Shown here: piece after piece, positions 1-8,274 of the stretch | How the letters are laid out: each line of letters starts with the position of its first letter | Numbering within the stretch: the first letter of the stretch is position 1 | IMG/VR virus record: IMGVR_UViG_3300027793_000134 | Location: 1-41,372 of that record | Source of the DNA: a virus | DNA: 41,372 nt | Reading direction: 5' to 3' (one strand) | Notes under the pieces: model-generated | The model's input: only the letters and a program-made list of their open reading frames with translations | Databases searched by the model: none | What the model was told of the DNA's origin: nothing | Made by a program: the position numbers and the translations under genes

Positions 1-885
1 CATCTACACCTGATGTACCGCTTGAACCATCTGTTCCTGAAACTCCTGATGTACCGCTAGTTCCTGAAGAACCATCTACACCTGAAGTACCACTTGAACC
101 GTCTGTTCCTGAAACTCCTGATGTACCGCTAGTTCCTGAAGAACCATCTACACCTGATGTACCGCTTGAACCATCTGTTCCTGAAACTCCTGATGTACCG
201 CTAGTTCCTGAAGAACCATCTACACCTGAAGTACCACTTGAACCGTCTGTTCCTGAAACTCCTGATGTACCTGAAGTACCACTTGAACCGTCTGTTCCTG
301 AAACTCCTGATGTACCGCTAGTTCCTGAAACTCCTGATGTACCGCTAGTTCCTGAAGAACCGTCTGTTCCTGAAACTCCTGATGTACCGCTAGTTCCTGA
401 AGAACCGTCTACACCTGATGTACCGCTTGAACCATCTGTTCCTGAAACTCCTGATGTACCGCTTGAACCATCTGTTCCTGAAACTCCTGATGTACCACTA
501 GTTCCTGAAGAACCGTCTACACCTGATGTACCGCTTGAACCATCTGTTCCTGAAACTCCTGACTCACCTGATGTTCCTGAAGAACCACTTGAACCTGATG
601 TTCCGCTAGTTCCTGATTCACCTGATGTTCCTGAAGAACCACTTAAACCTGATGTTCCGCTAGTTCCTGATTCACCTGATGTTCCTGAAGAACCACTTGA
701 ACCTGATGTTCCGCTAGTTCCTGATTCACCTGAAGAACCACTTGAACCTGATGTTCCGCTAGTTCCTGATGTACCTGAAGTCCCACTTGAACCATCTACT
801 CCTGATGTACCTGAAGTCCCACTTGAACCATCTAATCCTGATGTACCTGAAGTTCCTGATGAACCACTTGTCCCTGAAGTTCCAG
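1..885 (-). repeat. Tandem repeats coding (S/T)SG units
   Basis: The DNA is built from 9-base units coding Ser/Thr-Gly triplets, organised in longer periods. Copies of a 72-base unit start at 1, 73, 145 and 217. Copies one and three are identical, and copies two and four agree until about 270, so bases 1-144 are repeated almost in full. A different 54-base unit starts at 594, 648 and 702 with a single-base change in one copy. The array continues past the left edge. Confidence 0.9.
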
Positions 886-2083
886 TTCCACCACCAATAA
901 TATTCACTAATACAGTGTTTCCAGAAATACTTGATACTGTTGCACCACTAAATTGAATTTCAGTAACACCTGAAATTGAAGTTGTACCATCACTTATTGT
1001 TGTTAAACTAGATGAACCACTAGTTCCTGAACTACCAGATTCTCCACTAGTTCCTGATGAACCACTTGAACCTGAAGTACCAGAAGTTCCTGACGGTGTT
1101 GCTAATGTAGTTACTAAATACGAATAGTTTAAAGTACCCTCAGAATAAAATGTTGCGGTTCTATTTTGATTATCTCCATTATTGACATATAAATCAACAA
1201 TTATTCTATCAGTAATATCTAACACTGCCGATGTTGGCAATGCGTTTATCTTTATTTCAACTGGTGTTGTATTATTTGTATCCCACCCAATTTGAACCGC
1301 ACTTGACGTAAATAGTGTTGTTTTAGTGCCCCCTGTCGTATATTTTGACACCACATAATAAACACTAAGATTATCATTTTCAGCATTTTTAGTAAAGTAG
1401 GTATATGCGTGCCATAGACCGTTTGGAATTATAACAACACCAGGTTCTCCTGGGTCTGTTATAAAACCTCCATTAACCAAAACATTTTGTTCATTAGCAG
1501 TTAAATTTACGGTTACTGTACTTTGCGGTAGTCCATCGGTTAATTCACCTAATTCTTTATATGGTGTTACACCTTGTGCTACGGATTGGTTAAAGAATAA
1601 ATTTTGTCCTCCAGACACACCGTCTTGTCCTGATGTTCCTGATGAACCACTTGAACCTGATGTTCCGCTAGTTCCTGATGAACCACTTGAACCTGATGTT
1701 CCGCTAGTTCCTGATGAACCACTTGAACCTGATGTTCCGCTAGTTCCTGAAGAACCTGAGTTTCCTGATGTTCCGCTAGTTCCTGATGAACCACTTTCTC
1801 CCGATGTTCCTGATGTTCCTGAACCACCTCCCCCTGATGTAACTCCTGTAATAGAAATTGTACCACCAGTTGAATTATATAATTCTAATGTACTTGACCC
1901 TGAAAAATAGGTGCCACCCGTAATTGAAACTCCTTGAATTGTTTCAACGTCTCTGAAACTTACTTCCGTAGTTCCATCATTATATACAAGGACTTTTCCT
2001 AAAGTGTTATTTGTATCACCACTTTTTAAGTAGAATTTTCCATCTACTATTAAACCGTTTTTAACTTTAAATTCGTGCGCCAT
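1..2083 (-). CDS. Ser/Thr-Gly-repeat tail-fibre-like protein, 3' part off the window
   Basis: I do not recognise a named family. The frame is open from an ATG at 2083 (MAHEFKVKNGLIVDG) to the left edge, giving about 694 residues without a stop. An N-terminal segment (about residues 1-50) is followed by a beta-type module containing TGGTISITG and a GGGG run (residues 50-85). Then comes a first GTSGSSG array (75-155), a non-repeat domain of about 180 residues (155-335), a short array, a small beta segment and a long final array. The composition and position at the end of a tail operon suggest a distal fibre or host-binding protein, with the repeats as a flexible or collagen-like stalk; that is inference. 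The gene follows a strong terminator, so it probably has its own promoter. The leader is A-rich without a clear Shine-Dalgarno. The array has 72- and 144-base periods, so copy number may vary. The C-terminal tip is not in this window. Confidence 0.85.
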   Translation of the reverse strand, partial: MAHEFKVKNGLIVDGKFYLKSGDTNNTLGKVLVYNDGTTEVSFRDVETIQGVSITGGTYFSGSSTLELYNSTGGTISITGVTSGGGGSGTSGTSGESGSSGTSGTSGNSGSSGTSGTSGSSGSSGTSGTSGSSGSSGTSGTSGSSGSSGTSGQDGVSGGQNLFFNQSVAQGVTPYKELGELTDGLPQSTVTVNLTANEQNVLVNGGFITDPGEPGVVIIPNGLWHAYTYFTKNAENDNLSVYYVVSKYTTGGTKTTLFTSSAVQIGWDTNNTTPVEIKINALPTSAVLDITDRIIVDLYVNNGDNQNRTATFYSEGTLNYSYLVTTLATPSGTSGTSGSSGSSGTSGESGSSGTSGSSSLTTISDGTTSISGVTEIQFSGATVSSISGNTVLVNIIGGGTGTSGTSGSSGTSGTSGLDGSSGTSGTSGVDGSSGTSGTSGTSGTSGSSGSSGESGTSGTSGSSGSSGTSGESGTSGTSGLSGSSGTSGESGTSGTSGSSGSSGTSGESGVSGTDGSSGTSGVDGSSGTSGTSGVSGTDGSSGTSGVSGTDGSSGTSGVDGSSGTSGTSGVSGTDGSSGTSGTSGVSGTSGTSGVSGTDGSSGTSGTSGVSGTDGSSGTSGVDGSSGTSGTSGVSGTDGSSGTSGVDGSSGTSGTSGVSGTDGSSGTSGVDGSSGTSGTSGVSGTDGSSGTSGVD
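1620..1850 (-). repeat. Second (S/T)SG-coding repeat array
   Basis: This is an in-frame array of GTSGTSGSSG-type units near the N-terminus of the fibre gene, dominated by a 45-base unit repeated about three times between 1640 and 1750. It separates the N-terminal beta module from the non-repeat domain. It uses the same codons as the large array at the left edge. Confidence 0.8.
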
Positions 2084-2129
2084 CTAGTTTTCTTTTTTCA
2101 CTTTCCAAAAGAAATATTTTTATTCTTTT

Positions 2130-2138
2130 GATAAATAC
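2130..2138. promoter_or_regulatory. GATAAATAC motif upstream of last fibre gene
   Basis: This nine-base motif recurs exactly at 6219-6227 and 29092-29100, each time in a short intergenic gap just upstream of a minus-strand gene. Here it sits between the terminator and the ATG at 2083, where a promoter is expected. Read on the minus strand it is GTATTTATC. Read on the plus strand it fits the NATAAATA form of T4-type late promoters, but that would point away from the genes. Its role is therefore uncertain. Confidence 0.3.
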
Positions 2139-2171
2139 AACATAATGTTCTTTTGGTGTAACTAAAGTAAA

Positions 2172-2206
2172 AAAAAAACCACCTTTTTTTGGAAGGTGGT
2201 TTTTTT
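2172..2206 (-). terminator. Bidirectional intrinsic terminator
   Basis: A perfect stem pairs CCACCTT (2179-2185) with AAGGTGG (2193-2199) across a 7-base loop. It is flanked by A8-10 on one side and T7 on the other, extending the pairing to 14 bp. On the minus strand the stem is followed by ten U residues. It lies 17 bases after the stop of the gene ending at 2223 and ends the long tail operon. Confidence 0.92.
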
Positions 2207-2222
2207 AAATTTGTTTTATATA

Positions 2223-4670
2223 TTAAGGTGTGGGACTTGCCGTTGGTGTTGGCGTTGGAGTTTCCGTAGGTGTGTTAGTTGGAGTTTCAGTAACCGTTGG
2301 TGTTGGAGTTATCGTAGGAGTTGGTGTTGTTGTCTCAGTAGGTGTTGGTGTCGGAGTTATCGGAACATTAATTTCTGCACTAATATATACAGTTTGTCCT
2401 GTAACCCATTGAGTTGTTGCTGATTGTATTAAAACAGTATTACCTGTCACACCTGATGGTACAAGTGAAATACCAGTTCCAAATACAAATCCTGTTCCTG
2501 GTACACCTGGAGGCGTTCCCGTACTACCACTCCAACTTTGGAACGCATTTGTACTACCCGAATAAATTGCAGAATCACCATTTTGAGTTAATGTTATTGT
2601 TATACTTTGACCTGTAAATCCTGAGAAATAATTGGTTCTATCTGTTGAAGTAATATCAATAGAATTGAAATAAATACCATTTCCGTTAGATATAAATACG
2701 TTGGGGTCTGTGGTTCCCGTTTGTCCAGTTCCTTGTTCAGTCATAATAGTATTTCCTGATGTTGGGAACTCATAAGGTAATACTACCAAATTAAATCCAT
2801 ACCCTGTTACAGGTATTGGAGTTACTGATGGTGTTGGAGTATTTGTCGGAGTCTCAGTCGGTGTTGGAGTATTAGTCGGAGTTTCAGTTGGTGTGTTGGT
2901 CGGAGTTTCCGTAGGAGTATTAGTTGGTGTTTCAGTTACCGTAGGAGTTGGTGTTGTTGTCTCAGTAGGTGTAGGTGTCGGAGTTGGTAATGAACCACAA
3001 GGATTAGTTGTTTGAATAATAATATCGGGGTTTCCACCATTAGTGAACGAACCACACTGAGCACAGAACGTATATCCAGGTACTTGGTTATCGCCTGTAA
3101 ATGTATGTGATTGTGGATTACCATAGAAGTCATTCCATGTAATTGTATATGAAGGTGGTGCTGTAAATCCAGTGCCTGTATATGTTAATATATACTCACA
3201 ACCAAATTGATATGGTGTTGTAGTTGGTGTAGGTGTATTAGTCGGTGTTTCAGTAGGTGTAACCGTGTTTGTTGGTGTAATTGTAGGTGTAGGAGTGTTA
3301 GTTGGTGTTTCCGTTGGTGTTACCGTATTAGTTGGTGTTACCGTGGGAGTTGGCGTACTAGTTGGTGTTTCGGTATTTGTAGGTGTTACCGTTGGAGTTG
3401 GTGTTTCCGTTGACGTAACACTTGGTGTTGGAGTTGGAGTTGTTGAACTTGTGCTAGGTGTTGGTGTAATCGTTGGTGTTGGTGTAGTTGTTGGTGTTGC
3501 TGATGGAGCAGGATTTGTACAATTCGAACCAATTGTGTTTTTCACATAATTTAACTGCCAATCGTTACTTGGGAAGTATCCCAAAAATCTTATTAGTCCC
3601 GAATTAATGTCAGCACTCAAAATAACATCATCAGTATAACCTAAATCTTGTGTGCACACTTCAGTCCAATCAACATTTGTTCTGTCGGTTATAATTGTAA
3701 ATGTTCCAGCTCTGTAGTTATCACAATTTGTTAAAATATAATTATAAAAAATACCTGTAACACCACTTGTAGGTTCGGTATCAATAACTCTTAATCCTGT
3801 ATCTAAATTTGAGGCTTCACCATAACTGATATGGTCTAAAGTTGTAAATCCTGTAATGTTTACAGTACCACCTGTTGAATCATATAATACAAGTGTTCCA
3901 CCGCTTAATGTTCCACCTGATGTGTAAACATCAGTAAATCCAGAAATATTAACTGATGAATCGTCACTACTATTAATTGTTAAGATTCCTGTTTCATGGT
4001 CAAAGGTACCACCCGTTACAGTTGTTCCACCACCACCTGATGTAAATCCTGTGATTGAAATTGTTCCACCAGTGTTGTTGTATAAATCTAATGTTGTTGT
4101 TCCTGAGTTATACGTTCCACCTGTGATTTGAACACCACCACCTCTATAAATTCTCCAATTAGCGTTAGAGGCAGTTACACCTGATACACCTTCAATTGTT
4201 GAACCTGTCCAAGAATTAATAAATGCAGTACCTGCCGCTGAACGAGTGTTAACGGTAGTTGCATATGCGGTTTGTGTAATAGCAGAAGTACCTGTTAATC
4301 CGGTAATTGACGACCATAAAGTATCATAGTTTGGTATGTTGTATTGATATGTTGTTTCATTTTCATAAACATAGACTAACATCCCTAATCTTCGTCTGCC
4401 TGATGAAATATTATCCGAGTTTAAAGTTAAAGTATCCGGTAACGCTGAAATGGCTCTTTTAGAAAATTGAATTGGTATTGTATTTCCTGAATATTCAATA
4501 GCACCAGTGGCGTTATTAGTTGTCCAATTTAAATCGGACAAGGAATATACTTCCATGTACCCACCTGTTTGTAGAACACTAAAATTACTACCGTACGGTT
4601 TACCAACAGGTACTGAATTTGAACCTGTTAACTGTACGGAACTTAAGGGATTTTTATACGGAAAACTCAT
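2223..4670 (-). CDS. Modular tail-fibre protein with three Thr-Pro linkers
   Basis: 815 residues; function inferred from composition and position only. Residues 1-170 form a unique N-terminal region, a likely attachment part. Residues 177-285 hold three related beta units ([25 protein letters not shown]). A folded region to about 385 follows. Thr-Pro linker 1 covers about 387-488, a small Cys-containing domain follows to about 555, linker 2 covers 557-617, a third domain runs to 767, and linker 3 reaches the stop. The protein thus ends in a bare linker (TPTASPTP), which is odd: a linker normally joins two domains, so a terminal domain may have been lost or exchanged. The beta unit near residue 180 is closely matched in the next gene downstream. 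Its start lies 21 bases after the previous stop. It is probably a virion surface fibre that contacts the host; no enzyme motif is visible. Confidence 0.85.
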   Translation of the reverse strand: MSFPYKNPLSSVQLTGSNSVPVGKPYGSNFSVLQTGGYMEVYSLSDLNWTTNNATGAIEYSGNTIPIQFSKRAISALPDTLTLNSDNISSGRRRLGMLVYVYENETTYQYNIPNYDTLWSSITGLTGTSAITQTAYATTVNTRSAAGTAFINSWTGSTIEGVSGVTASNANWRIYRGGGVQITGGTYNSGTTTLDLYNNTGGTISITGFTSGGGGTTVTGGTFDHETGILTINSSDDSSVNISGFTDVYTSGGTLSGGTLVLYDSTGGTVNITGFTTLDHISYGEASNLDTGLRVIDTEPTSGVTGIFYNYILTNCDNYRAGTFTIITDRTNVDWTEVCTQDLGYTDDVILSADINSGLIRFLGYFPSNDWQLNYVKNTIGSNCTNPAPSATPTTTPTPTITPTPSTSSTTPTPTPSVTSTETPTPTVTPTNTETPTSTPTPTVTPTNTVTPTETPTNTPTPTITPTNTVTPTETPTNTPTPTTTPYQFGCEYILTYTGTGFTAPPSYTITWNDFYGNPQSHTFTGDNQVPGYTFCAQCGSFTNGGNPDIIIQTTNPCGSLPTPTPTPTETTTPTPTVTETPTNTPTETPTNTPTETPTNTPTPTETPTNTPTPSVTPIPVTGYGFNLVVLPYEFPTSGNTIMTEQGTGQTGTTDPNVFISNGNGIYFNSIDITSTDRTNYFSGFTGQSITITLTQNGDSAIYSGSTNAFQSWSGSTGTPPGVPGTGFVFGTGISLVPSGVTGNTVLIQSATTQWVTGQTVYISAEINVPITPTPTPTETTTPTPTITPTPTVTETPTNTPTETPTPTPTASPTP
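2815..2995 (-). repeat. Thr-Pro linker repeat (linker 2)
   Basis: This stretch codes alternating PT units such as ETPTNTPT. The DNA consists of short GTTGGTGT/GTCGGAGT-like words read on the plus strand. It is similar in composition to the linkers at 3205-3510, 5270-5935 and 7370-7950, so these stretches share homology. Confidence 0.8.
3205..3510 (-). repeat. Thr-Pro linker repeat (linker 1)
   Basis: About 100 residues of TPTxTPT repeats with Val, Ile, Asn, Glu or Ser at the variable place. It separates the beta-rich N-terminal half of the fibre protein from a small Cys-containing domain. Confidence 0.8.
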
Positions 4671-4691
4671 TTTGTTGTAAATATTTTATTA

Positions 4692-6197
4692 TTAAGGTGT
4701 TAATGAATATTCATTTCCCGAATAATACCAAGTGTTATTCGTTGACAATCCTCCCATGTTTGGACCAACATAGTACATTCTATAATTACCATTGTAATAC
4801 ACAGGACCATTATAGTTTATAGTTGCATTACCACCATTGTAGTATATTGATGAATCCATATTCAATACTGTTACTGGTGGACTTGCGTTTCCTTGATTTA
4901 TCTTCTTTTCGTATCCAACTAAAGTAACTGTTGGTATTAAAATAACGTGTGAGGCGTTTCCATTACCATAGATTCCTGATGCTGGCACAGTACCTGATGG
5001 TATGTTAAATTCATCCAATAAGTTTGAGGTTAATGTTAATTGTCTAACTGTTGGTAAACCTGTGACACCTGACGTTGCATACATTGACATCCAATTTACA
5101 ATATCCGTAGTTGGAACAGAAGTTCCCAATCCAATTGGTCCCGTAACACCATCAAAACCAAAGAATGCCGTATTACCTGTATTAAATAGGTAGGTATTAA
5201 TATCTACAAACATACTTGAACTTCCGTCGTCAGGTTGTATAAATAACAACGCTGGTGGTAATACTGAGCTAGGTGTAGGTGTTGGTGTATTAGTTGGCGT
5301 CACAGTGTTAGTTGGTGTCACGGTATTAGTAGGTGTGACTGTTGGTGTAGGTGTTTCAGTATTTGTAGGTGTGTTTGTTGGTGTAACAGTTGGTGTAACC
5401 GTATTGGTTGGTGTATTAGTAGGTGTATTAGTTGGCGTCTTAGTTGGAGTAATGCTTGGAGTAATACTTGGAGTAATACTTGGGGTTACAGTATTAGTTG
5501 GTGTGTTAGTAGGAGTAATACTTGGAGTTACTGTGTTTGTTGGTGTCACAGTATTTGTAGGTGTTACAGTATTAGTTGGTGTAACCGTATTTGTTGGTGT
5601 AATTGTATTAGTAGGAGTAACTGTTGGTGTTACCGTGTTTGTAGGTGTTATTGTGTTAGTTGGTGTAATACTCGGTGTCGGAGTATTTGTAGGTGTGATT
5701 GTATTAGTTGGAGTGACCGTTGGAGTCACAGTGTTCGTTGGAGTAACGGTGTTAGTAGGTGTTACAGTGTTAGTAGGTGTTACAGTGTTAGTAGGCGTTA
5801 CTGTTGGTGTTGGTGTTTCAGTTGCAGTAGGAGTACTAGTTGGTACTGTTGATGTTTCTGTTGGTGTTGGTGTTACTGTTGATGTTGGAGTAATTGTAGG
5901 TGTAACAGTTGGGGTAGGTGTTGGTGTTGGTGTAACACAACCTGATTGGTCAGTGTTATATAATAATACTGACTGACCAGCAACTAAATTGACCCTTGTA
6001 ACCGCCGAATAGACTGGTGTTCCTGTTGTTGAGCCAGTATAAATGCTAAATGGACCCGCAGCATTCGATTGTGAACTTATTCTAACAATATATGTTTCAG
6101 AACAAGAACTGAAACTAACTTGGTTTTCAACAGTCGTACTTGGACAGCTTGGGTCTTCGTTTACTATATAAATTGATACTGTATCTAAAGATGGCAT
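4692..6197 (-). CDS. Tail-fibre-like protein with long Thr-Pro linker
   Basis: 501 residues with a clear three-part plan. An N-terminal Cys-containing beta domain (about 1-88, beginning [18 protein letters not shown]) leads into one of the longest linkers in the window (about 89-310, nearly all TPTNTVTP-type repeats). A C-terminal domain (about 312-501) is rich in Tyr, Asn and Gly and ends GNEYSLTP. I do not recognise either end domain. The linker is expected to be extended and stiff, holding the C-terminal tip away from the particle; this is inference. The gene starts 71 bases after the previous gene, and the gap carries a GATAAATAC motif, so it may have its own promoter. The repeated codons make the linker a likely site of length change. 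Confidence 0.85.
   Translation of the reverse strand: MPSLDTVSIYIVNEDPSCPSTTVENQVSFSSCSETYIVRISSQSNAAGPFSIYTGSTTGTPVYSAVTRVNLVAGQSVLLYNTDQSGCVTPTPTPTPTVTPTITPTSTVTPTPTETSTVPTSTPTATETPTPTVTPTNTVTPTNTVTPTNTVTPTNTVTPTVTPTNTITPTNTPTPSITPTNTITPTNTVTPTVTPTNTITPTNTVTPTNTVTPTNTVTPTNTVTPSITPTNTPTNTVTPSITPSITPSITPTKTPTNTPTNTPTNTVTPTVTPTNTPTNTETPTPTVTPTNTVTPTNTVTPTNTPTPTPSSVLPPALLFIQPDDGSSSMFVDINTYLFNTGNTAFFGFDGVTGPIGLGTSVPTTDIVNWMSMYATSGVTGLPTVRQLTLTSNLLDEFNIPSGTVPASGIYGNGNASHVILIPTVTLVGYEKKINQGNASPPVTVLNMDSSIYYNGGNATINYNGPVYYNGNYRMYYVGPNMGGLSTNNTWYYSGNEYSLTP
5270..5935 (-). repeat. Long Thr-Pro linker repeat
   Basis: About 220 residues of [14 protein letters not shown]-like repeats coded by short degenerate DNA words. 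Several 18-base units (TNTVTP) occur back to back, for example around 5755-5800. The complementary strand is open across the region only because of this composition (a Val-Gly repeat), and is not a gene. Confidence 0.85.
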
Positions 6198-6218
6198 GGT
6201 TATCTGTTAACTTTAATA

Positions 6219-6227
6219 GATAAATAC
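6219..6227. promoter_or_regulatory. GATAAATAC motif upstream of the 501-residue gene
   Basis: An exact copy of the motif found at 2130 and 29092, lying 21 bases upstream of the ATG at 6197 in a 71-base gap. The gap also contains imperfect inverted copies of TTAACTT/AAGTTAA. Promoter function is a guess from position and recurrence. Confidence 0.3.
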
Positions 6228-6268
6228 TTGATAAGTTAAATTAGATTAGTTGTTTTTTTTTTATTTTT

Positions 6269-6595
6269 TTAAACCGATTCTATATACGGTCCAAAACCAC
6301 ACGAGTCAACCACTACTTCAACACAAAAATCACATTCAGCAGTGTTAATTATAACCTCAAAACCACAAGTTAAATCACAAGTTAAAACTTTAAAAATTTC
6401 ACAACCTAAACTGTCAATCATTTTTAAAATGATTTGAGGTGCGCCAACAAATATTTGAGGTAAAATAAATGTTAAGGTTGGTGAAGTGGTACTACCAGTA
6501 CCAATTAGAGTACAATTATTGAGGTCCAAACCACACATATAAAATGTAAATGGAGCCGTTCCTGTTACTGATGTTATGTATAATTTTGCTCCCAT
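6269..6595 (-). CDS. Free-standing paralogue of the neighbour's N-terminal domain
   Basis: 108 residues, starting MGAKLYITSVTG and ending [10 protein letters not shown]. It matches residues 1-106 of the 557-residue protein immediately upstream along its whole length. Shared segments include [28 protein letters not shown] and CGFGPYIE. Several cysteines are conserved, so the fold may be stabilised by disulfides or metal. I chose the ATG at 6595 because it aligns with the paralogue's start. It lies 5 bases after the upstream stop, with AAGGA just before it. A longer frame from 6682 only reads the neighbour's linker out of frame. The protein has the head domain without linker or lectin-like tip, so it may be a capping or adaptor subunit, or the remnant of a split fusion. 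Its function is unknown. Confidence 0.8.
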   Translation of the reverse strand: MGAKLYITSVTGTAPFTFYMCGLDLNNCTLIGTGSTTSPTLTFILPQIFVGAPQIILKMIDSLGCEIFKVLTCDLTCGFEVIINTAECDFCVEVVVDSCGFGPYIESV

Positions 6596-6600
6596 ATTCC

Positions 6601-8274
6601 TTATGCTGTATTTGTTGGTGTATTTGTTGGTGTTGGTGTTGGAGTAGGCTGTGGGTATATTGCCCATCTGTCTTGTAACCATATGGTTAATCCTTCTAAG
6701 TTATTTCCACTCAAAGGTCGACTGTATATTAAATATTGTAAAATGAATCCACTAAAATAATATACTTCACCAAAATCAACACCAAGATATATTCCATCAA
6801 CTGTGTTTGATATTGTTGTACCAACATTTGATACAAAAGTTAAATTCTGTAACACTCCATCAATATAAAACTTCAATCTATTTGAATTACCAGTTTGTGT
6901 TCCGTCAAAAACTAAAGTATGAATGTGGAAGTTTGTATCAACCGCAGTAGTAGTTGTTGCCAATCCACCCGCAGACCCAACTTGATATGTACCACCTGAC
7001 AATCTAATGTAAATTTCATTAGTTGACGACCCTGATTCGCCCATTGACATTTGTTGTGTTGAAGATGGATTGAAAGTTTTTCCGACCCAAACAAAAGTTG
7101 CACCAGTACTGTTTTGTAAATCAACAAATGGGTTAACGCTCAATCCATCTGATGTTCCGTCAAACCAAGTTCCTCCCGAAGAATTTTGAACATTAGACCA
7201 CCATTGAGGTCTTGTTGTTGCTCCCCCTATTGGATTCGCATTATGAGCGGCAGATGAAAGGTCAGTCCATTGAGTAAATGTTGCACCACTTGTGGCTGCT
7301 CCAACAAAATTCAAGTTTGTCGAGGCATCATAATTAATTTCAAGTGTTGGGTCCGATGGTGATGGTGGAAGAGGAGTTGGTTCAGGTGTCGGAGTTGGAG
7401 TTTGAGTCGGTGTTATAGTATTGGTTGGTGTTTGTGTCGGCGTTTCACTTTGTGTCGGAGTGTTAGTAGGTGTAACTAATTGGTCTGTTGAAGTTGGCGT
7501 CTGAGTTGGAGTATCAGTTATTGTTGGCGTAGGAGTCTGAGTTGGAGTATCAGTTATTGTTGGCGTAGGGGTTTGGGTTGGAGTATCAGTTACCGTTGGC
7601 GTAGGGGTTTGGGTCGGTGTATCAGTTACCGTTGGCGTAGGGGTTTGGGTCGGTGTATCAGTTATTGTTGGCGTAGGAGTCTGAGTTGGAGTATCAGTTA
7701 TTGTTGGCGTAGGGGTTTTGGTTGGAGTATCAGTTACCGTTGGCGTAGGGGTTTGGGTCGGTGTATCAGTTATTGTTGGCGTAGGAGTCTGAGTTGGAGT
7801 ATCAGTTATTGTTGGCGTAGGAGTCTGAGTTGGAGTATCAGTTATTGTTGGCGTAGGGGTTTGGGTTGGAGTAGGAGTTACTGTCGGTGTGCTAGTTGGT
7901 GTTTCAGTATTAGTTGCTGTAGGTGTTGAAGTTATACTTGGTGTTGTTGGGAGAGCTTCAATATACGGTCCAAAACCACACAAATCAACCACCACTTCAA
8001 CACAGAAATCACATTCGGCAGTATTAATTATGACCTCGAAACCACAAGATAAATCACATGTGAATATTTTTTTAATCACACAATCATTACTGTCAATCAT
8101 TTTAATCATGATTTGTGGTGCAGAATTAAATAAACTTGGTAATAAAAAAATAGGGTCAGGTGAATCTGTGGATACTGAACCTAATAAAAAAGAATTATTT
8201 TCAAAAATGTCACATACGTAAAAATCATATGGTGACGCTCCAGTAATTGATTGTATGGTTAACCTTGCGGCCAT
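6601..8274 (-). CDS. Tail-fibre protein: Cys-rich head, Thr-Pro linker, LamG-like domain
   Basis: 557 residues. The head domain (1-106) is Cys-rich and is repeated as a separate gene downstream. A Thr-Pro linker (about 107-300) contains ten copies of a 12-residue [12 protein letters not shown]-type unit. Residues about 310-540 look like a laminin-G/concanavalin-A-type jelly roll: an LEINYDAS start, [15 protein letters not shown], a TFVWVGK strand, [18 protein letters not shown] and [11 protein letters not shown]. Such domains often bind carbohydrate, so a role in host-glycan binding is likely but inferred. The protein ends in a second short linker ([16 protein letters not shown]) with nothing after it. 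Its ATG at 8274 overlaps the previous stop as TAATG, which indicates translational coupling. Confidence 0.85.
   Translation of the reverse strand: MAARLTIQSITGASPYDFYVCDIFENNSFLLGSVSTDSPDPIFLLPSLFNSAPQIMIKMIDSNDCVIKKIFTCDLSCGFEVIINTAECDFCVEVVVDLCGFGPYIEALPTTPSITSTPTATNTETPTSTPTVTPTPTQTPTPTITDTPTQTPTPTITDTPTQTPTPTITDTPTQTPTPTVTDTPTKTPTPTITDTPTQTPTPTITDTPTQTPTPTVTDTPTQTPTPTVTDTPTQTPTPTITDTPTQTPTPTITDTPTQTPTSTDQLVTPTNTPTQSETPTQTPTNTITPTQTPTPTPEPTPLPPSPSDPTLEINYDASTNLNFVGAATSGATFTQWTDLSSAAHNANPIGGATTRPQWWSNVQNSSGGTWFDGTSDGLSVNPFVDLQNSTGATFVWVGKTFNPSSTQQMSMGESGSSTNEIYIRLSGGTYQVGSAGGLATTTTAVDTNFHIHTLVFDGTQTGNSNRLKFYIDGVLQNLTFVSNVGTTISNTVDGIYLGVDFGEVYYFSGFILQYLIYSRPLSGNNLEGLTIWLQDRWAIYPQPTPTPTPTNTPTNTA
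7370..7950 (-). repeat. 36-base tandem repeat coding TPTQTPTPT(I/V)TD
   Basis: Ten copies of a 36-base unit lie roughly between 7500 and 7870, flanked by less regular Thr-Pro coding DNA. Copies come in two nucleotide versions, one with 'cagttattgttggcgtagga' and one with 'cagttaccgttggcgtaggg'. They are interspersed rather than grouped, which suggests duplication and unequal exchange. Confidence 0.9.

Noticed and set aside
1-885. CRISPR array
   Set aside because: The repeats are in-frame protein-coding units with no unique spacers of constant length, and no cas gene is nearby.
1579-1866. Minus-strand frame of 95 residues rich in HQE repeats
   Set aside because: It is an out-of-frame reading of the Ser-Gly repeat inside the fibre gene that starts at 2083, whose frame is open throughout.
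5305-5976. Plus-strand open frame of 223 residues coding Val-Gly repeats
   Set aside because: It is the complement of the Thr-Pro linker DNA; the repeat keeps several frames open. The same explains frames at 2230-2412, 3207-3549 and 7573-7929.
6596-6682. Extended N-terminus of the small paralogue (start at 6682)
   Set aside because: The extra residues only read the neighbour's linker in another frame; the homologous start is MGAKLYITS at 6595.
2223-8274. Diversity-generating retroelement targeting the fibre genes
   Set aside because: No reverse transcriptase and no template/variable repeat pair with adenine-specific changes are visible in the window.
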